A DNA stretch of 64,000 bases from Hyphomicrobiales bacterium. Lineage in GTDB: Bacteria; Pseudomonadota; Alphaproteobacteria; Rhizobiales; Xanthobacteraceae. The notes under the pieces are model-generated. The model worked only from the letters and a program-made list of their open reading frames with translations. It was not told where the DNA came from and ran no database searches. Shown one piece after another: positions 10,572 through 19,953 of this stretch (positions are counted from its first letter, which is position 1; every line of letters starts with the position of its first letter). The stretch covers positions 50,744 to 114,743 of the forward strand of contig PNAI01000023.1 of assembly GCA_003169835.1 (NCBI GenBank), in the 5' to 3' direction. The translations under genes were made by a program, and so were the position numbers.

Positions 10572-11060
10572 GTGACAGAGACGCCCGCCGTGAACAAGCC
10601 CCGCCCCGCCCGTATGCTTGCCGATGTGGCCAGAGGCTTTTTGGCCGAGAGCTTTGCCAAGCAGGGTTTTACGGCCACCGAGATCGTGACGCGCTGGCGC
10701 GAAATTGCGGGACCGGAGATCGCGGCGCATAGCGAACCGCTCAAAATCCGTTGGCATCGCACGCCCGATGGCGAACCGGCGGAGCCTGCAACGCTGGTGC
10801 TGCGCGTCGAGGGGCCGGCGGCGATCGAGATTCAACACCTCTCGAATGTGATCATCGAGCGGGTCAACCGTTTCTTTGGCTGGCAAGCGGTCGGGCAGAT
10901 TGCTTTGCGCCAGGCGCCGCTGACGCGGCGCGAGCGGCCGGCACGGCGACAAACCGACACGGCGGAGGCCGCGCGAATCGCGAATACGCTTAACGAGATT
11001 GCGGACTTGGATTTGCGGCTTGCGCTCGGACGGCTCGGCGCCGCCATCAAACAGGGCTGA
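10572..11060 (+). CDS. DUF721 (DciA-type) protein
   Basis: About 162 aa. The N-terminal half holds a DUF721 domain (VARGFLAESFAKQGF, VTRWREIAGPEIAAHSEPLKIRW, TLVLRVEGPAAIEIQHLSNVIIERVNRFFG), the KH-like core of DciA, which helps load the replicative helicase DnaB in bacteria without DnaC. The C-terminal half is charged and probably disordered. No ATG suits the 5' end: GTG at 10572 is chosen, with GTG at 10590 as the alternative. It is divergent from ridA and ahead of the TPR, DsbA and smc genes, a common order in this group. Confidence 0.85.
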   Translation: MTETPAVNKPRPARMLADVARGFLAESFAKQGFTATEIVTRWREIAGPEIAAHSEPLKIRWHRTPDGEPAEPATLVLRVEGPAAIEIQHLSNVIIERVNRFFGWQAVGQIALRQAPLTRRERPARRQTDTAEAARIANTLNEIADLDLRLALGRLGAAIKQG

Positions 11061-11263
11061 AGCTGGAAGTTACCGCCATCGTCGGCACCCCGCGCCATTT
11101 TGCCGCCGTGCAGCAACAGCCAACGTTAACCGGTTATCGGCGTTTTGGTATACCAGCTTGCACGCGGCCGCTGCGCGGCGGAATTATTCTCAGTGCGGTC
11201 GCAAACCGCGACACGCGGTTCGATTTTTGATACGTGTATCCCTAGGGGCGAGCGGCGAGGCGA

Positions 11264-12295
11264 ATGCACATGCGGAGTCAAATGCGGATTGCGCCCATGA
11301 TTGCGCCCATGAGCGCGATCGTCTTGGTCATCTTGGCGGTCTTGCCCGGAGCGAGGCAGGCGACTGCTGAGTCCGTCAAGGAAGCAAAGCAATCGTGCAC
11401 GGGTAATCCCGACATCGGCTGGAATACCCAGATCAAAAGCTGCACGACCTTGATTCAATCGGGTGGCGAGAGCGGACAGAATCTAGCCGTCAGCTACTAC
11501 AAACGCGGCATCGCTTACTTCAACACGGGCGATTTCGACCGCTCCATCGCGGACAACGACCAAGCGCTGCGCATCAATCCGAAGTATGAGGATGCGCTGG
11601 TCAACCGCGGTGCCTCTTATGCACGTAAAGGGAATGTCGATCGCGCGATGCAAGACTACGACCAGGCGATACGTCTTGATGCGAGGGATCCGATCGCATT
11701 CTACAATCGCGGCAAGGCGCGTCTCGACCGGGACCAGAACGACCTCGCCATCCAGGACTTCAACGACTCGCTCAAACTCAATCCGAACAACGCCATCGCG
11801 CTCAACAATCGCGGCGTCGCCTTTCGCAACAAGGGCGACTACGAGCGCGCCATGCAGGACTATGATCTGGCGCTCAAGTTGGATGACAAATACAATGCCG
11901 CCTTCAACAACCGCTGCTGGGCGCGCGCGTTGTCGGGGCATTTCCAGAATGCGCTGGCGGATTGCGACACGTCGCTGAGGCTCAAGCCGAACGACGCCAC
12001 TGCGCTCGACGGCAAGGGTTTCACACTGCTCAAGCTTGGGCAGGCCGAACGCGCCATCGTCGAATACAATGCCGCGCTGCAGATCAATCCCAAGCTGGCG
12101 AGCGCGCTCTATGGGCGCGGGATATCAAAGTTGCGGAAGGGCGATCGCGCCGGCGGGAGTGCCGACATCGCGGCGGCACGAAACCTCTCGGGCATCATCG
12201 CCGCGGAATTCGGCCGCTACGGCATCTTTGAGGTCGAGCCGAAAAAACCCGCGCCAGTCGAGTCAAAACGCCCCGGCCATGGCCGTTCGCAATGA
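11264..12295 (+). CDS. Exported TPR-repeat protein
   Basis: A 343-aa protein with a signal peptide (about residues 1-36, ending ARQATAE) and then seven or so tetratricopeptide repeats. The repeats show the regular pattern ...YYKRGIAYFNTGDFDRSIADNDQALRINP... at ~34-residue spacing through about residue 300. Such arrays are protein-binding scaffolds; the partner is unknown. The short tail is Lys/Pro-rich. The ATG at 11264 follows gcgaggcga, a modest ribosome site; ATGs at 11270 and 11282 are alternatives. Confidence 0.85.
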   Translation: MHMRSQMRIAPMIAPMSAIVLVILAVLPGARQATAESVKEAKQSCTGNPDIGWNTQIKSCTTLIQSGGESGQNLAVSYYKRGIAYFNTGDFDRSIADNDQALRINPKYEDALVNRGASYARKGNVDRAMQDYDQAIRLDARDPIAFYNRGKARLDRDQNDLAIQDFNDSLKLNPNNAIALNNRGVAFRNKGDYERAMQDYDLALKLDDKYNAAFNNRCWARALSGHFQNALADCDTSLRLKPNDATALDGKGFTLLKLGQAERAIVEYNAALQINPKLASALYGRGISKLRKGDRAGGSADIAAARNLSGIIAAEFGRYGIFEVEPKKPAPVESKRPGHGRSQ

Positions 12296-12429
12296 CAAGC
12301 CCGTGATTGGTCACGCTTCCTCGTATGATTTCGGTATGGTCTTGGCGAAGCGTCGCGGCAATGCCACATTCTATGGATTGAAGCTGGTTCGGCGACATCG
12401 CATTGGCCCTTAAGGCACGGAGCTTTCAG

Positions 12430-13080
12430 TTGGACAAACGACAATTTCTCATCGCGGGTGCTACCGTCGTCGTGCTGGCCGGGGCGGGCGGGGTGTGGAT
12501 GTACCAAAACCGGACCGTCACAGTGCCGAAACGCGGCGGCGATCTTATGACGCCGAGCCCGCTGGGCGAGCAGGCGATCGGCCAGGCGAGTGCGCCGGTT
12601 ACGATCATCGAATATGCATCGATGACGTGCCCGCATTGCGCTCACTTCCACGAGACGACCTATCCGGAATTGAAGAAGCGCTATATCGACACCGGAAAAG
12701 TGCGCTTCATCTTCCGCGAATTCCCGCTCGATTCCGTCGCCGCGACCGCGTTCATGGTGGCGCGTTGCGCCGACAAGGATAAGTTTTTCCCGCTGATCGA
12801 GGCGATGTTCCAGCAACAGAACACCTGGGCCGTAGGGCCGCCGGCCTCACCGCTGCCGGGACTGCTGAGTATCGCAAAACAGACCGGGATGACGGAGGAG
12901 GCCTTCAACGCCTGCCTCAAGAATCAAACGGTGCTCGATGGCATCAAGTGGACGGCCGACAATGGCAACGACCTCGGCGTCCAATCGACCCCGTCATTCT
13001 TCATCAATGGCAAACTCTACGCCGGTGCGCTGACGATCGAGCAGATCGAAAAGGCCGTGGCGCCCTTCCTCAATAGCTGA
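12430..13080 (+). CDS. DsbA-family thiol:disulfide oxidoreductase
   Basis: About 216 aa. The start is taken as TTG 12430 (MDKRQFLIAG...), with a Shine-Dalgarno-like acggag 8 nt upstream; an upstream TTG at 12403 would add nine residues. An N-terminal membrane segment (VVVLAGAGGVWMY) exports or anchors the protein. The thioredoxin-fold active site is CPHC in YASMTCPHCAHFHETTYPEL, with the cis-proline region QSTPSFFING near the C terminus. This resembles BdbD/DsbA-type proteins that oxidise or isomerise periplasmic disulfides. It lies upstream of smc, as in other Rhizobiales. Confidence 0.9.
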   Translation: MDKRQFLIAGATVVVLAGAGGVWMYQNRTVTVPKRGGDLMTPSPLGEQAIGQASAPVTIIEYASMTCPHCAHFHETTYPELKKRYIDTGKVRFIFREFPLDSVAATAFMVARCADKDKFFPLIEAMFQQQNTWAVGPPASPLPGLLSIAKQTGMTEEAFNACLKNQTVLDGIKWTADNGNDLGVQSTPSFFINGKLYAGALTIEQIEKAVAPFLNS

Positions 13081-13504
13081 CGGCGCGGGATCGGGAGTTC
13101 GGCCGCGAAGGCGCGGCGAGCGGCGCCGGCTTGGCTTGGCGAATCAGCAAACGCGCCGGCGCGCCGGTTTGACCGGGCCTGAGCGATTGCGATGGCAGCA
13201 AATTCGGTCGGGACTCGTGTCTTGGAGTGGCTGCCTGCAACGGTGAGCTCGATCTCACGGTTTCCTATTATGTGATTGATATTACAATTATATTTTTGAT
13301 CGTAATAAATCCACGCGGCGCTTTGGGTGTTGCCGGTCCCCAACGGTCATAAAAATATTTCCGCAGCCAGTTGCCGAGCGGAGTCAGCCGATTCATTGTG
13401 CCGACCGATGCGGTGCCTCCTCGACCCAGAAACTGCACTGCTTGGAAGCTGCACACTTAGAACAGCACTTGCATCGTCCCCTTGAGACAAAGAAATAGGC
13501 CGGC
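13081..13504. other. Intergenic region upstream of smc
   Basis: 424 bp with no convincing gene. Short minus-strand frames here lack any recognisable protein pattern. An AT-rich patch at about 13255-13310 (attgatattacaattatatttttgatcgtaat region) stands out from the GC-rich surroundings and may hold the smc promoter. Confidence 0.5.
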
Positions 13505-16500
13505 ATGAAGCTCACGCGCTTACGTCTTCTGGGATTCAAGTCGTTCGTCGAACCGACCGATTTTTTGATCGAGCCTGGGCTCACCGGCGTGGTCGGGCCA
13601 AACGGCTGCGGCAAGTCGAACCTGGTCGAAGCGCTGCGCTGGGTGATGGGCGAGACCTCGCACAAGTCCATGCGCGCGGCCGAGATGGACGACGTGATCT
13701 TTTCGGGTACCAACAACAGGCCGGGCCGCAACTCCGCCGAAGTCGCGATCAGGATCGACAACAGCAAGCATCAGGCGCCGTCGCAGTTCAACGAGCACGA
13801 AACCATCGATATTTCACGGCGGATCGAACGCGAAAAGGGTTCGCTCTACCGCATCAACGGAAGTGAAGTGCGCGCACGCGACGTCATGACGTTGTTCGCC
13901 GATGCCTCGACCGGCTCACGCTCGCCCGCACTGGTGCATCAGGGCCGCATCGGCGAGATCATCCAGGCCAAGCCCGAACAGCGCCGGCGCGTGCTGGAAG
14001 AAGCTGCCGGCATTTCCGGACTGCATGCACGGCGCCATGAGGCGGAGTTGCGGCTGAAAGCGGCCGAGACAAACCTGCTGCGGGTCGAGGATGTGGTCAA
14101 GCAACTGGCCTCGCAGATAGACGCCCTCAAACGGCAGGCGCGGCAGGCCATTCGATATAGGAATGTCTCGGCGGAAGTGCGCAAGGCCGAGGCCATGCTG
14201 TTCCACCTGCGCTGGCGCAACGCCAAGACCGAGATCGATGAGTCCGAGCGCGCCAAGGATTTGAGCATCCGTGCGGTTGCCGCGGCGACGCTGGCGCAAT
14301 CGGAGGCTGGCAAGGGCCGCGAGGGCGTGGCCGAAAAACTGCCGGCCTTGCGCGAGACGCTGGCCAAGGCGGCCGCCGGCTTGCAACGGCTGGTCATCGC
14401 GCGCGAGACGCTCGACGCCGAGGAAGCGCGCGCCAAGGAGCGCATCGCCGAGCTCGATCGTCGGCTGACGCAATTGGGCGAGGACATTGCGCGCGAGCGC
14501 GCGCTCGCGGCGGACGCGGAGGCGGCGCTGGAACGTCTTGCGTCGGAGGAAAAGGCGCTCACGCAAGAGAGCGAGACAAATACCAAGCGGCGCGGCGGCG
14601 TCGATGAACGCGTGGCCGCCGTCGATGCGGTGGTCGCGGAAGCGGAAAAGAGTTTTGGCGAATTGACCGGCGCGCTTGCCGACCTCGCCGCACGCCGGCG
14701 CGAACTCGAAAGCGACACGCGGGAACAGACAGAGCGCCTGGGGCGGATCGAGAGCGAACTTGGCAATATCGCGGCGGGGCTTGCGGCCGCTGCCAGCGGG
14801 CGGCCCGACATCGCGGCGCTGTCTGCGGCGCTGGAGAGCGCGCAGACGACTGTCGGTGAGGCGGAAAAGACGGCGGTCTCAGCGGAGGCCGCGCATGCGG
14901 CGGCGCGCGAGCGCCACGAGAGCGTGCGCGCCCCGCTGACCGACGCGGAGCAAACGCTGCAGCGGCTAGAGACCGAATCCAAGACGCTGATGAAGCTGCT
15001 CGCATTCGAGAGCAAGAACATGTGGCCGCCGGTGATGGACAACATCACCGTGGAAAAGGGATTTGAGGCGGCACTTGGCGCTGCGCTTGGCGACGACCTC
15101 GACGCGCCGATCGATGCGTCCGCGCCGATGCATTGGATGGGGGCTGCGTCTGCTAGTGCCGATCCGAAGCTGCCCGCGGGCGCTGAGCCGCTCGCCAAGC
15201 ACGTCAAGGCGCCGCCTGAGCTTGCCCGCAGGCTTGCCCATATCGGGGTCGTCTCGCGCGCGGATGGCCCAAAACTTGTCGCCAAGTTGCAGTCGGGCCA
15301 GCGGCTGGTCTCGCACGAAGGCGATCTGTGGCGCTGGGACGGTTATACGGCCGCAGCGCACGCGCCGACCGGAGCCGCACGCCGTCTTTCCCAACGCAGA
15401 CGGCTTGCGGACATCGACGGCGAGATGAATGCCGCGCGCGTGGAGGTCGAGGCCAAGCGCCAAGCCGTCATGGCGGCACGTGCGGAGACTGTCGCTGCAG
15501 CCGCTGCCGAAGCCGAAGCGCGCTTGCGTTGGCGCAACCGCCAGCGCGACGCCGACGCCGCGCGCGATCTATATGCAGCCGCCGAACGCGAGGTCGGACG
15601 TTATGCGGCGCGCATGTCCGCGCTCAACGAAGCGCAGGCACGGCTTGCCGCGAACCGCGATGAAACCAGTGCGGCCAAGGGCGAGGCCGAGCGCGCGCTC
15701 GCGGCGCTGCCGCCCACGGCCAAGCTCGAAAGTCAGCTCACCGCCGTGCGCGGCGACATCGAAAGCAAGCGCACACGCTTGGCCGAGGCTCGCGCCGAGG
15801 CGCAGGCGCTCGCGCGCGAAGCCGAACTCGCCGTGCGGCGGATGGCGGCGATCGCTGAGGAACGCCAGGCGTGGACCGGGCGGCGCGAGAGCGCGCTGGC
15901 GCAACTCACGACCATCGAAGCGCGCAGCCGCGAAGCCAAGGATGAGCTTGCTACCCTCGCCGATACGCCGAAGATCTTCGCCGAAAAGCGCCGTGGGCTG
16001 ATCGACCAGATCGAGAAGGCGGAGGCTGAACGGCGCGCCGCCGCCGACCGGCTGGCCGAGACCGAGAATGTGCTCTCCGAGGCCGACCGTGCGATACGGG
16101 CAGCCCTTGAGGCGCTCAGCGCCGCACGTGAAGAGGCGGCGCGCGCGGAAGAGCGGCTCGAGAGCGCCAAGCGCAGGCTCACCGACATTGCGCACGAAAT
16201 CAAAGACCGGCTTGAGGTCGAGCCCGAGGCGGTGGCGGCGCTCGCCGAGATCGCCGAAGGCGAAGCGCTCCCCGAGGTCGGCAATATCGAAGGCGAGCTG
16301 GAGAAGCTGCGGCGCGATCGCGAGCGGCTCGGCGCGGTCAATCTGCGCGCCGAGGAAGAGCTGCGCGAGGTCGAAGAAGGGCACGGCAAGCTCACCACCG
16401 AGCGCGACGACTTGGTGGAAGCGATCAAACGGCTGCGCCAAGGTATCCTGAATTTGAACAAGGAAGCGCGCGAGCGGCTGCTGGCGTCTTTTGCGGTCGT

Positions 16501-16954
16501 AAACGGCCACTTCCAGCGGCTGTTCACCGAACTGTTCGGCGGCGGCGCGGCGGAACTGCAGTTGATCGAGCACGACGACCCGCTTGAGGCCGGGCTGGAA
16601 ATCCTGGCGAAGCCGCCCGGCAAGAAGCCGGCGACGCTTTCGCTACTGTCCGGCGGCGAGCAGGCGCTTACGGCATTGGCGCTGATCTTTGCGGTGTTCC
16701 TGACCAATCCGGCGCCGATCTGCGTGCTCGATGAGGTCGATGCGCCGCTCGACGATCACAACGTGGAGCGCTTCTGCAACCTGCTCGACGAGATGACGCG
16801 ATCGACCGACACGCGTTTCGTCATCATCACGCACAATCCGATCACCATGGCACGGATGAATCGGCTGTTCGGCGTCACCATGGCGGAGCGCGGCGTTTCG
16901 CAACTGGTTTCGGTCGACCTCGATGTCGCGGTGAAGCTGCGGGAAGCGAGCTAA
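13505..16954 (+). CDS. smc: Chromosome segregation protein SMC
   Basis: A 1149-aa SMC ATPase, the core of bacterial condensin with ScpA/ScpB. The N-terminal head has Walker A GPNGCGKS (residues 31-38) and the start FKSFVEPT. Two long Ala/Glu/Arg-rich coiled-coil arms flank a hinge near residues 500-620 (NITVEKGFEAALGAALGDDL). The C-terminal head has the ABC signature LLSGGEQALTAL (~1048) and Walker B PICVLDEVDAPLDD (~1075). Full length and intact. It has its own upstream AT-rich region and no close downstream partner; scpAB are not in the window. Confidence 0.98.
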   Translation: MKLTRLRLLGFKSFVEPTDFLIEPGLTGVVGPNGCGKSNLVEALRWVMGETSHKSMRAAEMDDVIFSGTNNRPGRNSAEVAIRIDNSKHQAPSQFNEHETIDISRRIEREKGSLYRINGSEVRARDVMTLFADASTGSRSPALVHQGRIGEIIQAKPEQRRRVLEEAAGISGLHARRHEAELRLKAAETNLLRVEDVVKQLASQIDALKRQARQAIRYRNVSAEVRKAEAMLFHLRWRNAKTEIDESERAKDLSIRAVAAATLAQSEAGKGREGVAEKLPALRETLAKAAAGLQRLVIARETLDAEEARAKERIAELDRRLTQLGEDIARERALAADAEAALERLASEEKALTQESETNTKRRGGVDERVAAVDAVVAEAEKSFGELTGALADLAARRRELESDTREQTERLGRIESELGNIAAGLAAAASGRPDIAALSAALESAQTTVGEAEKTAVSAEAAHAAARERHESVRAPLTDAEQTLQRLETESKTLMKLLAFESKNMWPPVMDNITVEKGFEAALGAALGDDLDAPIDASAPMHWMGAASASADPKLPAGAEPLAKHVKAPPELARRLAHIGVVSRADGPKLVAKLQSGQRLVSHEGDLWRWDGYTAAAHAPTGAARRLSQRRRLADIDGEMNAARVEVEAKRQAVMAARAETVAAAAAEAEARLRWRNRQRDADAARDLYAAAEREVGRYAARMSALNEAQARLAANRDETSAAKGEAERALAALPPTAKLESQLTAVRGDIESKRTRLAEARAEAQALAREAELAVRRMAAIAEERQAWTGRRESALAQLTTIEARSREAKDELATLADTPKIFAEKRRGLIDQIEKAEAERRAAADRLAETENVLSEADRAIRAALEALSAAREEAARAEERLESAKRRLTDIAHEIKDRLEVEPEAVAALAEIAEGEALPEVGNIEGELEKLRRDRERLGAVNLRAEEELREVEEGHGKLTTERDDLVEAIKRLRQGILNLNKEARERLLASFAVVNGHFQRLFTELFGGGAAELQLIEHDDPLEAGLEILAKPPGKKPATLSLLSGGEQALTALALIFAVFLTNPAPICVLDEVDAPLDDHNVERFCNLLDEMTRSTDTRFVIITHNPITMARMNRLFGVTMAERGVSQLVSVDLDVAVKLREAS

Positions 16955-17090
16955 GGGCGCGCTTTCAAAGTTGCGGCCGTAGGCGCACGCCCGAGTTATT
17001 CAAAGTGGCTTCCGGGGACTGGTATTAGCGCTCGCCGCACCCCAATTCTGCGCTAGGCTGAGCCATCTTCATCCTTGGGAGCGCCACGCC

Positions 17091-17654
17091 ATGTCCACCA
17101 CCGCTTGGGTCATCATCGGCCTGATCGTCGTCCTCGTGCTCATAGCCATCACCGCCTACAACAGCCTCGTCAGCTTGGGGCAACGGGTCAACCAGGCTTT
17201 TGCCGACATCGATGTGCAACTCAAACAGCGCTCGGATCTGATCCCCAATCTAGTCGAGACCGTTAAGGGGTACGCCGCACACGAGCGCGGCACGCTCGAA
17301 GCCGTCGTGCAAGCGAGAAATGCCGCGGTCTCGGCAACGAACGTGGATCAGAAAGTCGCCGCCGATAACATGCTCACGGGCGCGTTGCGGCAGTTGTTTG
17401 CGCTTTCGGAATCCTATCCGCAGTTGAAAGCCAATGAAAACTTCCGGCAATTGCAGACGGACTTGAGCGACATCGAGAACAAGCTCGCAGCGGTGCGGCG
17501 CTTCTTCAACAACGCGGTTCAGGAATACAATGCCGGCATTCAGCGATTTCCGGCGGTGCTGTTCGCCGGGATGCTCGGTTTCCACCCGCGTACGTTTTTT
17601 GACGTGGGCGAAGAGCGGGCGCAACTCTCACAGGCGCCGCAAGTTAAATTCTGA
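17091..17654 (+). CDS. lemA: LemA family protein
   Basis: A 187-aa membrane-anchored protein. Residues 5-25 are a transmembrane segment, followed by the LemA signature YNSLVSLGQRVNQAFADIDVQLKQRSDLIPNLVETVKGYA. The helical body ends with ENKLAAVRRFFNNAVQEYN and RFPAVLFAGMLGFHPRTFF. LemA proteins are of uncertain function but are often paired with M48 peptidases, as here: htpX starts 54 bp downstream. A perfect hairpin sits between the two. Confidence 0.93.
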   Translation: MSTTAWVIIGLIVVLVLIAITAYNSLVSLGQRVNQAFADIDVQLKQRSDLIPNLVETVKGYAAHERGTLEAVVQARNAAVSATNVDQKVAADNMLTGALRQLFALSESYPQLKANENFRQLQTDLSDIENKLAAVRRFFNNAVQEYNAGIQRFPAVLFAGMLGFHPRTFFDVGEERAQLSQAPQVKF

Positions 17655-17663
17655 CGTCTCAAC

Positions 17664-17691
17664 TCACCCTCCCCTTAAATGGGGAGGGTGA
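17664..17691. repeat. 11-bp palindromic hairpin between lemA and htpX
   Basis: Arms TCACCCTCCCC (17664-17674) and GGGGAGGGTGA (17681-17691) pair perfectly around TTAAAT. An identical stem with another loop lies at 56584-56611, and the terminal arms of the element inside hyuA (63281-63408) are very similar. There is no T-tract, so it is better read as a dispersed repeat than an intrinsic terminator. Confidence 0.8.
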
Positions 17692-17708
17692 ACTCGAGAG
17701 GCTCACGC

Positions 17709-18914
17709 ATGGCTGCCGCCTACGGCCTCTACACCCACATTCAGTCCAACAAGCGGCGCTCGATCGGCTTGCTGATCGGGCTGTTCTTCCTGATTTATGT
17801 GCTGGTCTTCGCCGGCGCGCTTGCGGGCGAGGCGTTGGCACGCGACGCGCCGCTCGACTTTCTGGTGCGCGCGGCCTGGCGCGATCTCATCGTCGCCCTG
17901 CCGTGGGCGACCGCCGGTTCCGCGCTGTGGGTCGCCATCGCGTATTTTTTTCATCAGTCGCTGATCGATGCGGTGACCGGGGGACGCGAAGTCACGCGCG
18001 CCGAGGAGCCGCGGCTCTATAATCTTCTGGAAAATCTCTGCATCTCGCGCGGCATCACGATGCCGAAGCTAAAAGTTATCGAGGGCAGCGAGCTCAACGC
18101 CTTCGCCACAGGGCTCAACGAACGGCAATATTCGATCACGGTCACAAGCGGGCTGATCAACGCACTCAACGACGCCGAGATCGAGGCGGTGTTGGGCCAC
18201 GAACTCACGCACATTCGAAACGGCGATGTGCGCATGCTGGTGGTCGCCGTCGTGATCGCAGGCGTGATCTCGTTTTTCGGCGAACTCGTTTTCCGGTTGT
18301 TTTTTCAATCCGGCATCGGCTGGCGCGGCGGTTCGCGCAGCAGCAGTAGCGGTAGCGACAAGAAAGGCGGCGCTGGCGCGGCGATCCTGATCGCGCTTGC
18401 ACTGGTGGCGCTGTGCTGGGTGCTCTCGATCGTGGTGCGCTTTGCGCTTTCGCGCCAGCGCGAGTACCTGGCCGACTCAGGTTCGGTGGAGTTGACCAAA
18501 AATCCCGATGCCATGATAACGGCGCTGCGCAAGATCGAGGGGCGCGGCGAACTCCCCGGCGCCAACTCCGCGGTGATGGAGATGTGCATCGACAACCCGC
18601 GCGAGGGCTTTTCCAATCTGTTCGACACCCATCCGTCGGTGGACAAGCGGGTGGCGGCGCTGGTGCAGTTCGCCGGCGGCCACGACCCCGGTCCGCTCGC
18701 GCTGCCCGCGCCGGACGACGTAGCACCTCCGGACGATGGATCGCCAAGCGGCGAAAAGCCTGCGGGCGGTCCTTGGGGGGCCGATCCAAACCGGCCGAAC
18801 GAGCCGGATGCCGGTCAAAACCCTGGCCAGAATACCGGGCAAATCCCCGGCCCGTTGGGCGGTCTTCCAGGCGGATATCAGGGCGGTCCTTGGGGCCCGA
18901 CGCGTCCAAATTGA
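17709..18914 (+). CDS. htpX: M48-family zinc metalloprotease, HtpX-like
   Basis: About 401 aa from ATG 17709; an in-frame upstream start at 17679 would lie in the hairpin repeat. Two N-terminal membrane segments (IGLLIGLFFLIYVLVFAGALA and VALPWATAGSALWVAIAYFF) precede the zinc site HELTH in VLGHELTHIRNGDVRM, then two more hydrophobic stretches and EYLADSGSVELT, which carries the third zinc ligand region. FDTHPSVDKRVAAL is typical of the family. The last ~80 residues are a Pro/Gly/Asp-rich tail. Membrane proteins are the expected substrates. Pairing with lemA is common. Confidence 0.93.
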   Translation: MAAAYGLYTHIQSNKRRSIGLLIGLFFLIYVLVFAGALAGEALARDAPLDFLVRAAWRDLIVALPWATAGSALWVAIAYFFHQSLIDAVTGGREVTRAEEPRLYNLLENLCISRGITMPKLKVIEGSELNAFATGLNERQYSITVTSGLINALNDAEIEAVLGHELTHIRNGDVRMLVVAVVIAGVISFFGELVFRLFFQSGIGWRGGSRSSSSGSDKKGGAGAAILIALALVALCWVLSIVVRFALSRQREYLADSGSVELTKNPDAMITALRKIEGRGELPGANSAVMEMCIDNPREGFSNLFDTHPSVDKRVAALVQFAGGHDPGPLALPAPDDVAPPDDGSPSGEKPAGGPWGADPNRPNEPDAGQNPGQNTGQIPGPLGGLPGGYQGGPWGPTRPN

Positions 18915-19055
18915 CCACATTGAGGCAAAAGCCTCTGAGGAGTGGGGATAACATGCGGTCGCGGCGCGGGCCCTATGTTCAAGAATGCGACCGGTCTGCC
19001 ATGCTGGAGGGTGGAATAAGCGCGCGCTGATGCAACCCATTTCGAGGACGATCAA

Positions 19056-19802
19056 ATGGCCAAGCCGGTCGTGATTCTGGTAGGCGCGGACAAGGGCGGC
19101 GTCGGCAAAACGACGGTCACGCGCGCCCTGCTCGACTACTTCATCGCCCACAATGTTCCCGTCCGCGCCTTCGACACGGAAGCGCCGAAGGGCACGCTCA
19201 GTCGGTTTCATCCCGATATCACCGACGTCGTCGACGTGTCGTCGACCGCCGACCAGATGAAAATCTTCGATACGCTGGGCGCAACCGACGTCACAGTCAT
19301 CGACGTGCGCGCCGGTTTGCTCGCGACCACGCTGCGCATGCTGCGTGACATCGGGTTTCTTGAAACCGCGAAGAAGAATCAAATCTCGTTTGCGATGTTC
19401 CACATTCTGGGTCCGTCGATCGCTTCGCTGGACGAGATCGCCGAAACCTCGACGTTCATGAGCGACGCCAATTATTTCCTGGTGAAGAATTTCATCAACA
19501 ACACGACGTTCTTCGAGTGGGATCCGGCGACCTACAACAATTATTTCAAGAAGATCAAAGGTGCGCAGGAAATCACCGTTCCAAAACTCAACGAGATGGC
19601 CTGCGAGCAGGTGGAGCTGGCCTCGGTGTCGTACGTGTCATTCGTGGCCAACAAGGGCGTCGGCGGCGTGCCTGCTTCCTATTCGTTCGTGTTGCGCGGA
19701 TATGTGCGGCATTGGCTCGGCACGGTGTGGGCGGATTTCGACCGCGCGCATGTGATGGATATCGTGACGCCGGAAGTGCAACGCAAAGTCGCCGCGCGCT
19801 AA
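19056..19802 (+). CDS. ParA/MinD-like P-loop ATPase, role unknown (first of a pair)
   Basis: A 248-aa protein with a deviant Walker A KGGVGKTT at residues 13-20 of the SIMIBI class, a switch-like AFDTEAPKGTLSRFHP and a Walker B-like VTVIDVRAGLL. The family includes ParA, MinD, MipZ and carbon-metabolism or plasmid ATPases. No ParB or MinE-like gene is nearby. The middle region (FFEWDPATYNNYFKKIKGAQE) is Asn/Lys/Phe-rich. A second, smaller relative follows 151 bp downstream. The start has a gagga ribosome site. Function is not assigned. Confidence 0.75.
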   Translation: MAKPVVILVGADKGGVGKTTVTRALLDYFIAHNVPVRAFDTEAPKGTLSRFHPDITDVVDVSSTADQMKIFDTLGATDVTVIDVRAGLLATTLRMLRDIGFLETAKKNQISFAMFHILGPSIASLDEIAETSTFMSDANYFLVKNFINNTTFFEWDPATYNNYFKKIKGAQEITVPKLNEMACEQVELASVSYVSFVANKGVGGVPASYSFVLRGYVRHWLGTVWADFDRAHVMDIVTPEVQRKVAAR

Positions 19803-19953
19803 CAGTTTATCGGCCCCACAAAAGCCCGATCAGCACTGAAATCTGTAGTTTCGTCACAATTTCCGCGGCGAATCGTGCATTCTCTGCTGAGAATTGCACC
19901 GCGGATGAAGGTGGACCGGCCGCGCGGGACTCCAGCAGGGCGACGAAGCACAC

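Noticed and set aside
13017..13456. Small minus-strand frames upstream of smc
   Set aside because: Short, without conserved features or ribosome sites.
13939..15285. 448-codon minus-strand open frame
   Set aside because: Antisense to smc; a Ser/Ala/Arg-rich shadow frame.
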